Shown here piece by piece: positions 1 to 7,894 of a stretch of 21,669 nucleotides of DNA (positions are counted from its first letter, which is position 1; every line of letters begins with the position of its first letter). The notes beneath the pieces were generated by a model. It was not told where the DNA came from. It did no database searches and worked only from the letters and a program-made list of their open reading frames with translations. The DNA comes from a virus. Both the position numbers and the translations under genes were made by a program. The DNA lies in IMG/VR virus record IMGVR_UViG_3300042893_001931, positions 1 through 21,669 of that record; one strand, written 5' to 3'.

Positions 1-799
1 TAACATTTGCAAGATTATTTATATTCTCATCTTGCCATGCGTAATACTCATCACCGTTTTCATCATATAAAACACCATAAATCCAACTGGATACCGTTCT
101 AGGATACATACCACATTTACCATCCGATACAAAAAATATCTTATTGAATTTTCTCTTCCACCACGATAAAAAATCTCTAACAAAGTCATTTCTTTGAGAA
201 TCGTCAGAGGATAGGGTTTTAAATCTGCTAGTATCACCAACATTTTTACATCCCATTCTTTTTATCTTCTTAGTTTTTATTTCATCACCAGTTACTTTGT
301 CTTTTTCACCAGTTGGTATATATGTTCCATCAGTGACTGCAAATGTTTTACTATCAACTTTTCCACCACCTGCAACCCATTTCACATATTCAGCACCTTT
401 ATCAAAATAAGCGTTTTTAAGAGCATTTGACGTTTTGTATTTTGATGGAGCTTTGTCAATCGACAACTTACCCATCTTTGTTTTATCTCCATAATCAGGA
501 AATTTTGATAATAACCAAGCTCTAAACGCATCACTCTCTGAAGTTTTTGTAAATGGTAATTTTACTTCACTATAAGATTTTACGTCTTTTTTTTCTTTTT
601 CAGTTTCAACTGGTTTTGGGGTCGGTGGAGTTGCAGATGCAATATAACCATAAAAAAAGGTTTCAACATTTTGAAACTTTCCGTTTGGGTCACTTTGTTT
701 CTTTTTTTTCCACTCAGCTTGTGTTAATGACTTGTATCCCTCTTTTTTATATTTAGCAATAAGCTTTTCTTGTGCTGGGGTTTGTTCTAATATAATCAT
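1..799 (-). CDS. partial large protein with a DAFRxW domain, unknown function
   Basis: The frame is open from an ATG at 799 to the window edge (266 codons, C-terminus missing). The protein begins MIILEQTPAQEKLIAKYKKE, followed by a Pro/Lys/Glu-rich stretch and then a segment around residues 78-140 (TSESDAFRAWLLSKFPDYGD) that resembles residues about 187-240 of the protein at 2284-4488, so the two share a domain. Further on it has a Lys-rich region and aromatic residues (WKRKFNKIFFVSDGKCGMYP). The start lies 3 bases after the stop of the upstream gene at 803, so it is translated as part of the same unit. The N-terminus resembles the leader segments seen elsewhere in the window only weakly. A virion-associated or ejected protein is a guess from context; no enzyme family was recognised. 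Confidence 0.8.
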   Translation of the reverse strand, partial: MIILEQTPAQEKLIAKYKKEGYKSLTQAEWKKKKQSDPNGKFQNVETFFYGYIASATPPTPKPVETEKEKKDVKSYSEVKLPFTKTSESDAFRAWLLSKFPDYGDKTKMGKLSIDKAPSKYKTSNALKNAYFDKGAEYVKWVAGGGKVDSKTFAVTDGTYIPTGEKDKVTGDEIKTKKIKRMGCKNVGDTSRFKTLSSDDSQRNDFVRDFLSWWKRKFNKIFFVSDGKCGMYPRTVSSWIYGVLYDENGDEYYAWQDENINNLANV

Positions 800-802
800 A
801 TG

Positions 803-2251
803 TTATGTAACTATAATTTTACCATCTGTTAATTTGGCAGTACCTGTTAATCCACTGGCATCAGTATACGCATATTCTGTTTTATTTTCTTCATCAGGTG
901 TTAATGTTATAGGTTCAGTATATCCATTATTCTTAATAGCTTCAATTGCTTTAGCCTTAGTCATTGTTGTAAGAGTAGTATCTTTCGCAGATTTAACCCC
1001 ACCAATTTCTTCAACTGTCTTATCCGCAAGTTTTGCGTCTCCACAATTAATTTGAATTTCCTCACCTATAGCATTCTTTTTAGAAAGATAAAACGCACCT
1101 TCTTTTTGTTTAACTGACTCTAAATTTCCGTCATAAACTACTTTAGCGTAATATTCATCAAAACCGTCATCAGAACCCATAGTTTGGACGTGGTCAACAG
1201 TTATTTTGTTGTTTGGACAAGAAGTAATTAAACCCTTTAAAAGGTTTTCCGCTTCCTCTTTAGTTTTACTAAAATAATCTAACCCAACATAACTGGCAAT
1301 AATCACTCCAATAGTTAATACTGTCAAAGCCGCCTTTACTGGCTTAGTAAGATTAAGTTTTGGTAGAAAACTATTAAAAAAGTCCCATTTTTGTTTTATT
1401 TCTTGTCTCCCCACCTCATTTGATTCACTATAAATTTTCTTTAGTTTTGTTTGTGATTCCGCCAATTTTGTTTCTAATTGTGTTATATCTAAATTTTTAT
1501 ATTGATTAATAAAATTTTTCGCCTTTGTTTGTAAAACCGTAGGGTCAACCTTTAGATTGGTTGCCAAATCGTTTACAATTATTTTTGTATCTTCTGATAA
1601 CTCACCGAACTCATCCAATAATCCTGTAAATTCTTTAGTAACTGTAGTGGTAGTAACTTTTGTAACGTCTTGAACTACATCTGGAACAAAATTTGGTGCA
1701 TTTATAATATCTTTTCTATTTTTGTAATTTACCCATAATAATACTAATAACTCATCTTTGACTTCCTGTGACTCACCCAAATTATCAATTTTAATATAAT
1801 ATTCATCATACAATTCATCTAATTTAATTTCATCATTAGCACTTGCAAATTTATTTGGGGATGATATCTCAGCCGACAACTTTTTAAGAGTTGGATTTGT
1901 ATTAATAAATGCGTTAGCCATTTTTTGACTAACTTCTTGATTTGTTGACTTTACAAGTTTCTCAGCGATGGTAGAGGCTAGTTCATCAGATAAATTACCT
2001 GTTCTAATATCACTTAATATATCGTCAATAGTTTTACCTCCAGGTAATTGAGCAATTTCATCAAAACTATTTTTAAGCGATTTTGCAATATCAGTAGAAC
2101 CATTTTTAACCAAATCTTCAAAGTCATCGGCACTTTTACCAAAAAGAGTTAAAAACTCATCAATAATACCACCACCAACGGATTCTTTTAAAAGTGGTAA
2201 TCCTAAAATTTCTCTAAATCTATTTATCTCATATAAAATTTCTTTTTCCAT
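803..2251 (-). CDS. putative virion-associated protein with leader and one membrane segment
   Basis: 482 residues. The N-terminus (ILYEINRFREILGLPLLKES) is an amphipathic leader like that of the PPK2-lysozyme protein, with an L-x-E tripeptide at 21-23. The next 280 residues are mostly helical, polar and Asp/Glu/Lys-rich, with a Thr run near 200 and a probable coiled region at 255-290. One hydrophobic segment lies at about 306-324. The region after it contains two cysteines (C345, C403) and ends in two short beta-rich segments around 365-405 and 420-482, the last with an AKAIEAIKNNGYTEP motif reminiscent of small periplasmic or PepSY-like repeats. The gene is followed after 3 bases by the partial gene at 1-799. 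An internal or ejection protein is inferred; the family is not recognised. Confidence 0.82.
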   Translation of the reverse strand: MEKEILYEINRFREILGLPLLKESVGGGIIDEFLTLFGKSADDFEDLVKNGSTDIAKSLKNSFDEIAQLPGGKTIDDILSDIRTGNLSDELASTIAEKLVKSTNQEVSQKMANAFINTNPTLKKLSAEISSPNKFASANDEIKLDELYDEYYIKIDNLGESQEVKDELLVLLWVNYKNRKDIINAPNFVPDVVQDVTKVTTTTVTKEFTGLLDEFGELSEDTKIIVNDLATNLKVDPTVLQTKAKNFINQYKNLDITQLETKLAESQTKLKKIYSESNEVGRQEIKQKWDFFNSFLPKLNLTKPVKAALTVLTIGVIIASYVGLDYFSKTKEEAENLLKGLITSCPNNKITVDHVQTMGSDDGFDEYYAKVVYDGNLESVKQKEGAFYLSKKNAIGEEIQINCGDAKLADKTVEEIGGVKSAKDTTLTTMTKAKAIEAIKNNGYTEPITLTPDEENKTEYAYTDASGLTGTAKLTDGKIIVT

Positions 2252-2270
2252 AACAATTGTTTTTTTTTAT

Positions 2271-2279
2271 TATAAATAT
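2271..2279 (-). promoter_or_regulatory. ATATTTATA motif upstream of the 803-2251 gene
   Basis: In the direction of the gene the sequence reads ATATTTATA and ends 19 bases before the ATG at 2251. It is one of about fourteen similarly placed copies in the window; promoter or leader function is inferred. Confidence 0.4.
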
Positions 2280-2283
2280 AGGG

Positions 2284-4488
2284 TTATTTGATAACGGGTT
2301 CATCTAATACAATTAATTCTATCTCAGTGTTAGATTCTTCTACTTTTTTAACAGATTCTTCCATTATTTTACGCATTTCTTTGATTAATTCTTCTGCCGA
2401 TTTTTTTCTATCTTCTTCGTTTTTTATTGTTTCAGTATAATATTGTTTTTGTATTGATTGTTGAATTTTAGGATTTGAAACTAACTCATCCAAATCTTTA
2501 TCACTTAAATTATTTAATGAATTAACAAATTCGGTTCTGTCATCACCATTTAAAAATGATAGAGCCATCGCCCAAATTTCTTGTTCTTCCTGAGTTAATC
2601 CTTTCTTACCTCTATTTTTTAATATTTCATCTATTTTATTTACTTGTTTAACTAAATAAACACCAGCAGGTGCACCATAAACTAAAATATTAATTAAAGG
2701 ATTAGATATCTTTCGGCCTATTGGTGCTTTAGCAGTTTTATTAAGACCATCCACCACATCTTTACTTGCCTTTTGAACCACATCTTTATATTCTTCAGTA
2801 CCAAGTTCTTTAATAACTCTTTGTTCCTGAGGTGTCATATTTTTTAACAAGTCATCAACTTGTGTTTTGGTCGCATTAGGTGGTAATGATTTTAATTGCG
2901 ATTCAACAGATTCAATGACTTCATCACCAAATTTTGCGGATTTTAACGCAGCTCTGACAGGACCTGACGCCATTAATAAAGGTAAAAAGACATACGCCAA
3001 GTCCAGTTTAATTGCATCATCATCTTGTGCTTCAACACTTTTACTTAAAGAATATAAATTAAGTGCCGTATCGGCGGCCAACTCAAGAAATATTGCTGCA
3101 GAAGGTCCTAAACCTAAACCACCTGATAATATTGAAATTGCTACCATACCTCCTAATTGAATATATACTCCGTAGTCCCTCCAAAACGGAGTTACACAAG
3201 GTATTTTTGGTGAATTCCATTTTGCCATATAGGATTGTCCTTTAGAATTTCTATAATATTTTCCAACAATGTCACCACTTTTATTTTTCTTTGTTCCATT
3301 AATTATTTCTTCAAAAAATGATAAAACACCTTCTTCATCACAATTTTCAAGTGCGTAATCAATTGCTTCTTTAGTAAATAATTGATTAATTAATGGACTA
3401 TTATTAATTGTTGTAATTAATTCATCCTTTTTTTTATTTTCTTGTTGTAATTCGTATAAATCAATTAATTCTTCTAAAACTTCGTATTTAGTTTTTCCCT
3501 GTATATATACTTTTATTTTTGTTTTCGGTTCAGTCCAATAATTAAATTTATAACCTCCATAATCACCTGTCGTTTTATTATATTGTGTTAATGGTAACTC
3601 ATTTGGGAAATTTGAGAAATCAAAAACATTATCCATATATTGCTGTGCAAGTTCTGATATTTTACCAGTAATTTTTATGTTTGTCATCCCATTTGATTTA
3701 TCTTTGACAATACCTGACACGGCATTTTGTTGAGATTTTACATTAAGATAAACATCATAAACTTTTTTACCTTTAGACATACCTTCTTTAAATGTCGCAT
3801 TTGCAACCTTATTAATATAAGAATTACAAAATGCTCCACTTCTATCTAATTGATTTTTTTGAGCTAACTTTGGGTAAGAATTATTAAACCACTCTCTAAA
3901 CGCATCTCCTTCAGTTTTATTATTAAAAAAACATCCTGAAGCAACTGCATTTTGTTTTGTTTTTTTTTGTTGAGCGGACGCTCTTTGTTTTTGAAGTTCA
4001 TCTAATAATTGACCTGATGTTTTTCCAAATAAATTTTTTCTTTGGGGGGGGATATCAGGGATTAACGTTGACTGAGGCCCTGTTGGTTTAATACCTGCGT
4101 TCAATCCTTTAGATTTTCTATTCTCGTAATTTTTGAGAGATTTTACGTAAATATCATTTTCCAAAACTATGGATGCTGGTGTAGGATTTGGTTTATTAAA
4201 TCCTTGTAAACCAAAATCAGGACTTATTGCCCCATACCCTGCATCTGAAAATCCTTTTTGTATTTTCATTAAATCAGGTAAAGTAGTTGCCTTTAATCCA
4301 TTTAAATAAGTTTCCCACTCAGGACCTGAAAATGTATTATTTTTAGATAAGTTTAAACCTTGTTGTAAAATAGTCGGCCAAGTATATTGTTCAGTTATTA
4401 ACTGAGTATTTTCATTCAATGTCTTTGACGAGTCATATTTCATCATCAACAAAACTCTTTCTAATATTTCTTTTTGATTATTATTCAT
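2284..4488 (-). CDS. large putative virion internal/ejection protein with hydrophobic segments
   Basis: 734 residues from the ATG at 4488; a TTG at 4497 would add three residues, but the ATG sits 2 bases after the upstream stop and is preferred. The N-terminus (ILERVLLMMKYDSSKTLNEN) is a leader with L-N-E at 24-26. Residues about 187-240 carry CFFNNKTEGDAFREWFNNSYP, matching the DAFRxW segment in the neighbour at 1-799. Residues about 305-345 are Tyr-rich and beta-like. Gly/Ala-rich hydrophobic segments lie at about 441-480, 495-515 and 596-615, and the C-terminus is Glu/Lys-rich. This build (leader, small domain, membrane-active middle, charged tail) fits a protein ejected with DNA, but no family was recognised and the role is inference. 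Confidence 0.83.
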   Translation of the reverse strand: MNNNQKEILERVLLMMKYDSSKTLNENTQLITEQYTWPTILQQGLNLSKNNTFSGPEWETYLNGLKATTLPDLMKIQKGFSDAGYGAISPDFGLQGFNKPNPTPASIVLENDIYVKSLKNYENRKSKGLNAGIKPTGPQSTLIPDIPPQRKNLFGKTSGQLLDELQKQRASAQQKKTKQNAVASGCFFNNKTEGDAFREWFNNSYPKLAQKNQLDRSGAFCNSYINKVANATFKEGMSKGKKVYDVYLNVKSQQNAVSGIVKDKSNGMTNIKITGKISELAQQYMDNVFDFSNFPNELPLTQYNKTTGDYGGYKFNYWTEPKTKIKVYIQGKTKYEVLEELIDLYELQQENKKKDELITTINNSPLINQLFTKEAIDYALENCDEEGVLSFFEEIINGTKKNKSGDIVGKYYRNSKGQSYMAKWNSPKIPCVTPFWRDYGVYIQLGGMVAISILSGGLGLGPSAAIFLELAADTALNLYSLSKSVEAQDDDAIKLDLAYVFLPLLMASGPVRAALKSAKFGDEVIESVESQLKSLPPNATKTQVDDLLKNMTPQEQRVIKELGTEEYKDVVQKASKDVVDGLNKTAKAPIGRKISNPLINILVYGAPAGVYLVKQVNKIDEILKNRGKKGLTQEEQEIWAMALSFLNGDDRTEFVNSLNNLSDKDLDELVSNPKIQQSIQKQYYTETIKNEEDRKKSAEELIKEMRKIMEESVKKVEESNTEIELIVLDEPVIK

Positions 4489-4490
4489 AT

Positions 4491-4742
4491 TTACCAAACT
4501 TGATTTGCCGAACCACGTTTAACGCCTGAGTCCCATTTCTCACCCTTCTTACCTAACATGTTTGCGGGTCCTCTGACTGTCACATATAATTCACTCCAAT
4601 TTGACCCTCTTTTATTAGTATTACCTCCTCCACCAGCAGGAGCGGCATCTTGTTCACCTAATTCATCTTTACTACCTTTTTTTCTATTATCAGTAGTTAA
4701 TTCTTTAATCAATGAAATTATGTAATCAACGTCTTGTGTCAT
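4491..4742 (-). CDS. small hypothetical protein, Gly-rich linker
   Basis: 83 residues starting MTQDVDYIISLIKELTTDNR. A short N-terminal helix is followed by a low-complexity Ala/Gly stretch (AAPAGGGG) and a basic C-terminal half with WSELYVTVRGPANMLGKKG. Its stop lies 2 bases before the ATG of the 734-residue gene at 4488, so it is the first gene of a three- or four-gene minus-strand unit that runs to the left edge. An ATATTTAT motif sits 6 bases before its start. No family recognised. Confidence 0.72.
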   Translation of the reverse strand: MTQDVDYIISLIKELTTDNRKKGSKDELGEQDAAPAGGGGNTNKRGSNWSELYVTVRGPANMLGKKGEKWDSGVKRGSANQVW

Positions 4743-4748
4743 TATTAC

Positions 4749-4756
4749 ATAAATAT
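4749..4756 (-). promoter_or_regulatory. ATATTTAT motif upstream of the 4491-4742 gene
   Basis: Reads ATATTTAT toward the gene, 6 bases before its ATG. It is the only such copy in the gap at 4743-4784 and would head the unit that continues to the window's left edge. Confidence 0.4.
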
Positions 4757-4784
4757 AACACTACCGATAAAAAAAGTGGAGTTA

Positions 4785-5120
4785 TTAGAACAAAAACGAT
4801 GGTGGAATTTTCTTTGGGTTTGATGTGTAGAATTCTTCCATAAAATTCTTCAACTCATCGGTATCAACTTCGTATTCTTTTTCATCTGACGCTTCTTCAT
4901 CAATAATTAATTCGTCAGTATCTTCTTCATATATAATAGGGAAATCACTTGATTCGTAATCATAGTTTTCCAAAATGAAAAAACCAGACTTTTCAACAAA
5001 GTCCAGTTCAAATTCATGTTCTCTTATTTCGTCTTCACCGTCCTCTTTTAATCTAAAACTAACTTGTATAATTTCAGATTTTGGATTGTAATAGTAATCA
5101 ACGATTTCCTTAATTTTCAT
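4785..5120 (-). CDS. acidic hypothetical protein
   Basis: 111 residues from ATG at 5120 (MKIKEIVDYYYNPKSEIIQV). An in-frame ATG at 5159 would add 13 residues and overlap the preceding gene by 35 bases; the start at 5120 lies 4 bases after that gene's stop, with AAGGAA directly before it, and is preferred. The protein is very rich in Asp and Glu, particularly in the second half (DELIIDEEASDEKEYEVDTD), with a beta-rich first half. It is coupled to the Cys-repeat gene upstream. No family recognised. Confidence 0.72.
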   Translation of the reverse strand: MKIKEIVDYYYNPKSEIIQVSFRLKEDGEDEIREHEFELDFVEKSGFFILENYDYESSDFPIIYEEDTDELIIDEEASDEKEYEVDTDELKNFMEEFYTSNPKKIPPSFLF

Positions 5121-5124
5121 TTCC

Positions 5125-5592
5125 TTAAATGATTTTCTTGAACCACTTAAGTGATTCATTGATTTGTTCTTGTACTAAATAAGCCTTTGATTTTACTTTA
5201 ATACCTTCTTCAATTTCTTCCATAGAATATGATTTAGTTGCACACTGTTCACATTGTTCACCCTCTTTTATTCCACCACCACACTGCTCACACATTTCAC
5301 CTTCTTTCATGGATGAACATTGTTCACACATATCACCTTCATATAATCCAGTACATTGTTCACAAACTTTTTTAAGTTTTTGATTAATATTGGTGTTTCT
5401 ATATTCGGTTACATCACCTTTATTATTAACGGTAATTCCTTTTTCATCTAACGCCAAATTTTCAACATTAAGGATTTGTTCTTTTGGTGTGTTAAATCCA
5501 CGAGTAACATATCCATCATATTGACTTCTGTGTTTATCTTGTATTGATTCTTTTTCTTCTTTAGTAATATTCAAAAAAAATGCGTTTCTCAT
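5125..5592 (-). CDS. CEQC-repeat protein (putative zinc knuckles)
   Basis: 155 residues. The N-terminus (FFLNITKEEKESIQDKHRSQ) resembles the ITESEKQRILxMH leader found in other proteins here, though no [L/I]-x-E follows at the usual distance. The middle holds four copies of CEQC at 77-80, 89-92, 101-104 and 114-117, spaced 12, 12 and 13 residues and separated by short (M/I)KEGE-type loops. Paired CxxC motifs commonly bind zinc, so two small knuckles or a stacked metal-binding rod are possible. The C-terminus is a helix (AYLVQEQINESLKWFKKII). The following gene starts 4 bases downstream. Function unknown; metal binding is inference from the motif. Confidence 0.8.
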   Translation of the reverse strand: MRNAFFLNITKEEKESIQDKHRSQYDGYVTRGFNTPKEQILNVENLALDEKGITVNNKGDVTEYRNTNINQKLKKVCEQCTGLYEGDMCEQCSSMKEGEMCEQCGGGIKEGEQCEQCATKSYSMEEIEEGIKVKSKAYLVQEQINESLKWFKKII

Positions 5593-5609
5593 ATATAATT
5601 GTTTTCTAG

Positions 5610-5617
5610 ATAAATAT
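5610..5617 (-). promoter_or_regulatory. ATATTTAT motif upstream of the CEQC-repeat gene
   Basis: Reads ATATATTTAT toward the gene, 17 bases before the ATG at 5592, in the divergent gap shared with the epimerase gene at 5657. Confidence 0.4.
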
Positions 5618-5656
5618 ATGGTTGATTGAATAATATTAATTTATTATATTTTACAC

Positions 5657-6166
5657 ATGGAAAAACCTTATCAACTATTACAACCAGTTTTTAAAGACCA
5701 TCGTGGGTCTTTTACACCAATTAAACTTTCTGACAAGTGGGTTCAATCAAACATTAGTATAAACGACGATATATTTGTATTTCGTGGATTACATTATCAA
5801 GATGACCCAATGGCTCAATCCAAATTAGTTTCAGTTATTCAAGGAAAAGTAATTGATTTTGTTATCAACTTAGATAAAGACAGTGAAGACTTCGGTAAGT
5901 TAGAAACATTCATTTTAACATCAGGTGAATCGGTATATGTTCCAAAAGGATACGCTCACGGATTTTTAACACTTCAAAGTGGAACAATCGTTAACTACTT
6001 AGTAGATAATGAATATTCAAAAGAACACGAAGGATGTATTCAATGGGATACCGTAGAAGAAGTGAAAGATATTATCACAAAATACATGAGAGGATTTAAC
6101 TTTAAAGTTAAGATTAGTGATAAAGACACCGAAGGAATCACACTGAAAGAATACAAAAACAAATGA
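5657..6166 (+). CDS. rfbC: RmlC-like dTDP-4-dehydrorhamnose 3,5-epimerase
   Basis: 169 residues, cupin fold. The family signatures are present in order: DHRGSF (14-19), VFRGLHYQ (41-48) with the conserved Arg43 and catalytic-type His46, the K-V-x-x-x-G-K-V-x-D strand (56-67), YVPKGYAHGFLTL (94-106), and Tyr114/Tyr120 near the position of the catalytic Tyr. The enzyme epimerises dTDP-4-keto-6-deoxyglucose at C3 and C5 on the way to dTDP-L-rhamnose, in the cytoplasm. It is about 10 residues shorter than typical bacterial RmlC. No rmlA, rmlB or rmlD is in the window, so it may act on a host-supplied nucleotide sugar or have a related substrate. The stop overlaps the start of the next gene by 4 bases (ATGA). 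Confidence 0.9.
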   Translation: MEKPYQLLQPVFKDHRGSFTPIKLSDKWVQSNISINDDIFVFRGLHYQDDPMAQSKLVSVIQGKVIDFVINLDKDSEDFGKLETFILTSGESVYVPKGYAHGFLTLQSGTIVNYLVDNEYSKEHEGCIQWDTVEEVKDIITKYMRGFNFKVKISDKDTEGITLKEYKNK

Positions 6167-6399
6167 CAAAAGAAGAAGTAGAAGAATTAGCTGAAGGAGC
6201 AATTCTATTAGACGGATTTGATGATTGTATTACAGGAGTTGTTGAAGAGTTTGGTAATGGTATAAGAATACTTTATTCACGTGATAAAATACTTGAGTCA
6301 TTACAAAAAGATATGTCTTATGAAGATGCTTTAGAATATTACTACTACAACATTGTTGGTGGACACTTTGGTGAGAGAAATCCTTTGTTTTTACTTTAA
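6163..6399 (+). CDS. conserved small phage-type protein
   Basis: 78 residues. The segment YEDALEYYYYNIVGGHFGER resembles a small protein recurrently seen in phage genomes with a D-A-x-E-Y-x-x-x-N-(V/I) core; this match is from memory of the motif and no function is assigned. The first half (GAILLDGFDDCITGVVEEFG) is beta-rich. It overlaps the epimerase gene by 4 bases and so is co-translated. Its stop overlaps the stop of the convergent minus-strand gene by 3 bases. Confidence 0.78.
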   Translation: MTKEEVEELAEGAILLDGFDDCITGVVEEFGNGIRILYSRDKILESLQKDMSYEDALEYYYYNIVGGHFGERNPLFLL

Positions 6400-6998
6400 A
6401 AGTAATTTGAGTAAAATGAAATAATTTTTGGAGAGTATCTTCTTAAATAAGCATTGATTCTTTCTACGGTTACTTCTTTATTTTCGTCTTCAATTATACT
6501 GATTACTCCGTTTACCATTTCACCTTGAGCCTTATTAGCCATATCTAGTAATTCATCAAATGCTTCATTAGTATCATTATACTTGTGTTCGTGAGCTAAT
6601 CTTTCTTTACCCATATAAAGATATGGTGACGCCGCAAGCATATTAACAACACTAGACTCTCTTAATTTATTTAGATATTTTTTCAAATACAACATGTTGA
6701 AATGTTTTACTAACATCGCATGTAGTGTTAAATCAGTTGATTTATTTTCCTGAATATTTTTTTTTCTTTTTCTTTCTCTCATTTCATCAAACTCAGATTC
6801 ATACATCCATTTATCTTCATCCAATAAATAAAGACTTGACCCATTGTCCCATTTAACAACATACTGAACAAATCCAGGTCCTTTTTGAATTCCTTTAACA
6901 GTTCCTCTATCACCAAAAGATAATTGAGGTTCACCTAATAGTTCAATGACAACAATTCTATCATCAGGTTTAAGTTCAGGATTTAATTTCTTACTCAT
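6396..6998 (-). CDS. DUF4314-like domain protein
   Basis: 200 residues from ATG at 6998; upstream in-frame codons to 7088 would run into the divergent gene and lack the expected start of the domain. Residues about 9-70 (KPDDRIVVIELLGEPQLSFG, then DRGTVKGI and VVKWDNGSSLYLLDEDKW) match the small SH3-like DUF4314 pattern: GDR-V, GTV, V-x-W-D-x-G-S, ending in the acidic E-D-x-W. Residues 75-90 are a Lys/Arg helix. The C-terminal half (LKKYLNKLRESSVVNMLAAS to YLRRYSPKI) is helical and probably a second conserved domain. It diverges from the membrane protein at 7014 with only 15 bases between starts. The function of the domain is not known. Confidence 0.82.
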   Translation of the reverse strand: MSKKLNPELKPDDRIVVIELLGEPQLSFGDRGTVKGIQKGPGFVQYVVKWDNGSSLYLLDEDKWMYESEFDEMRERKRKKNIQENKSTDLTLHAMLVKHFNMLYLKKYLNKLRESSVVNMLAASPYLYMGKERLAHEHKYNDTNEAFDELLDMANKAQGEMVNGVISIIEDENKEVTVERINAYLRRYSPKIISFYSNYF

Positions 6999-7012
6999 AT
7001 ATTTATAAATAT
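6999..7012. promoter_or_regulatory. divergent ATATTTATAAATAT palindrome
   Basis: The bases at 6999-7012 form a palindrome, so both the minus gene ending at 6998 and the plus gene starting at 7014 have ATATTTATA in their own orientation, within a few bases of the ATG. It may be a bidirectional promoter or operator. Confidence 0.4.
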
Positions 7013-7013
7013 A

Positions 7014-7634
7014 ATGAAATATATAATTAAAGAATCTCAAAAGCAAATTATCCTTGAAGCAATAAATGATAGGATTAAAGAAGTTCAAGAAGATGGTGTT
7101 GAACTAACTAAAAAGATTGTTGAAGACACTAAATCACATGCTTCAATAAACTTAAAGATGATGCTTACATGGGGTGCCGCAATTGGAGGGTTTATGGGTC
7201 CAATTATGCAATGGTTAAATGGACAAGTACCAGAGTTAACAGAAAAAGATTCATCATTGATTGCTGCCGGTATTGCGTCAGTAATATTCTTCCAAGAAAG
7301 AAGTTTTACCAAATCAATTATTAAAAAGATTAAAGAAGACGGACTTGAAGAACCATTTAAATTGGGAGCAATTAAAGCTAATCAACTTAAAACTGTTTTG
7401 GTAGGTTTTTTAAAGAGTTTGAATTTATCAGCATTCAGTGTGACAAATATGTTAAGTTATGCATTCTTGGTTCCAATTATACCAATGATATATGACGCTG
7501 TCTCTGAAGGTATATGGGATATAAAAGATACTGAAATGTTGGTTAAATCATTATCGGCATTTGGATTAATAACAATTTCAGGTAATTTCTTAAAACGACT
7601 TATGGATTTAATCGTTGATAGAATTACTAAATAA
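7014..7634 (+). CDS. multi-pass membrane protein with leader
   Basis: 206 residues. The N-terminus MKYIIKESQKQIILEAINDR follows the leader pattern of the window, with I-L-E at 13-15 and I-K-E at 21-23. Hydrophobic segments lie at about 50-67, 80-94, 126-160 (long enough for a hairpin) and 178-195, separated by Lys/Glu-rich loops. It is one of the very few plus-strand genes bearing a leader, and is preceded by the palindromic ATATTTATAAATAT. A holin or virion membrane component is possible, but there is no lysis gene beside it, so this is only a guess. Its end overlaps the convergent cupin gene by 8 bases. Confidence 0.82.
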   Translation: MKYIIKESQKQIILEAINDRIKEVQEDGVELTKKIVEDTKSHASINLKMMLTWGAAIGGFMGPIMQWLNGQVPELTEKDSSLIAAGIASVIFFQERSFTKSIIKKIKEDGLEEPFKLGAIKANQLKTVLVGFLKSLNLSAFSVTNMLSYAFLVPIIPMIYDAVSEGIWDIKDTEMLVKSLSAFGLITISGNFLKRLMDLIVDRITK

Positions 7635-7893
7635 AATCAATCTTTAATTCCAAATCAGACGTTCCTCTGAATATTCTGTGATAAGTTCCTTCAGGGATTA
7701 ATAATACTTGTCCTTCAGTTAACTCTATAGGTAGTTGATTATCCATTTGAAATTTCCATCCATCACTTTGTACCACTTCAATCAATCTATCTTCTCTATC
7801 ACGATGCCATTGTAGTTCACCACTATCAATATTGGATTTAAAAACTCTAATCTTTGAGGTTTCTGTTAGTTTTCTATCTTTATACGGTTTCAT
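7627..7893 (-). CDS. small cupin-like protein
   Basis: 88 residues from ATG at 7893, which lies 1 base after the stop of the upstream gene; an in-frame TTG at 7938 would overlap that gene by 44 bases and is disfavoured. The sequence contains the cupin-type pattern WHRDREDRLIEVV (29-41), GWKFQMDNQLP (45-55), a Gly turn (LTEGQ) and LLIPEGTYHRIF (64-75). Histidines 30 and 72 are candidate metal ligands. Similar small WHRDREDR proteins occur in phages, without a known reaction. It is the last gene of a minus-strand unit with the genes at 7895-8494 and 8491-8694. Confidence 0.8.
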   Translation of the reverse strand: MKPYKDRKLTETSKIRVFKSNIDSGELQWHRDREDRLIEVVQSDGWKFQMDNQLPIELTEGQVLLIPEGTYHRIFRGTSDLELKIDFI

Positions 7894-7894
7894 A

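Noticed and set aside
732-1055. Plus-strand frame of 107 codons
   Set aside because: Lies over the minus-strand gene at 803-2251 and has Ser/Val-rich shadow composition.
5622-5652. TTG-N20-TATATTTT as a host promoter for the epimerase gene
   Set aside because: The box ends 4 bases before the ATG, so transcription would begin at or inside the start codon; it also lacks the final G.
6999-7088. Longer N-terminus of the DUF4314-like protein
   Set aside because: The extra 30 residues are aromatic AT-rich translation of the divergent gene and precede the known start pattern of the domain.
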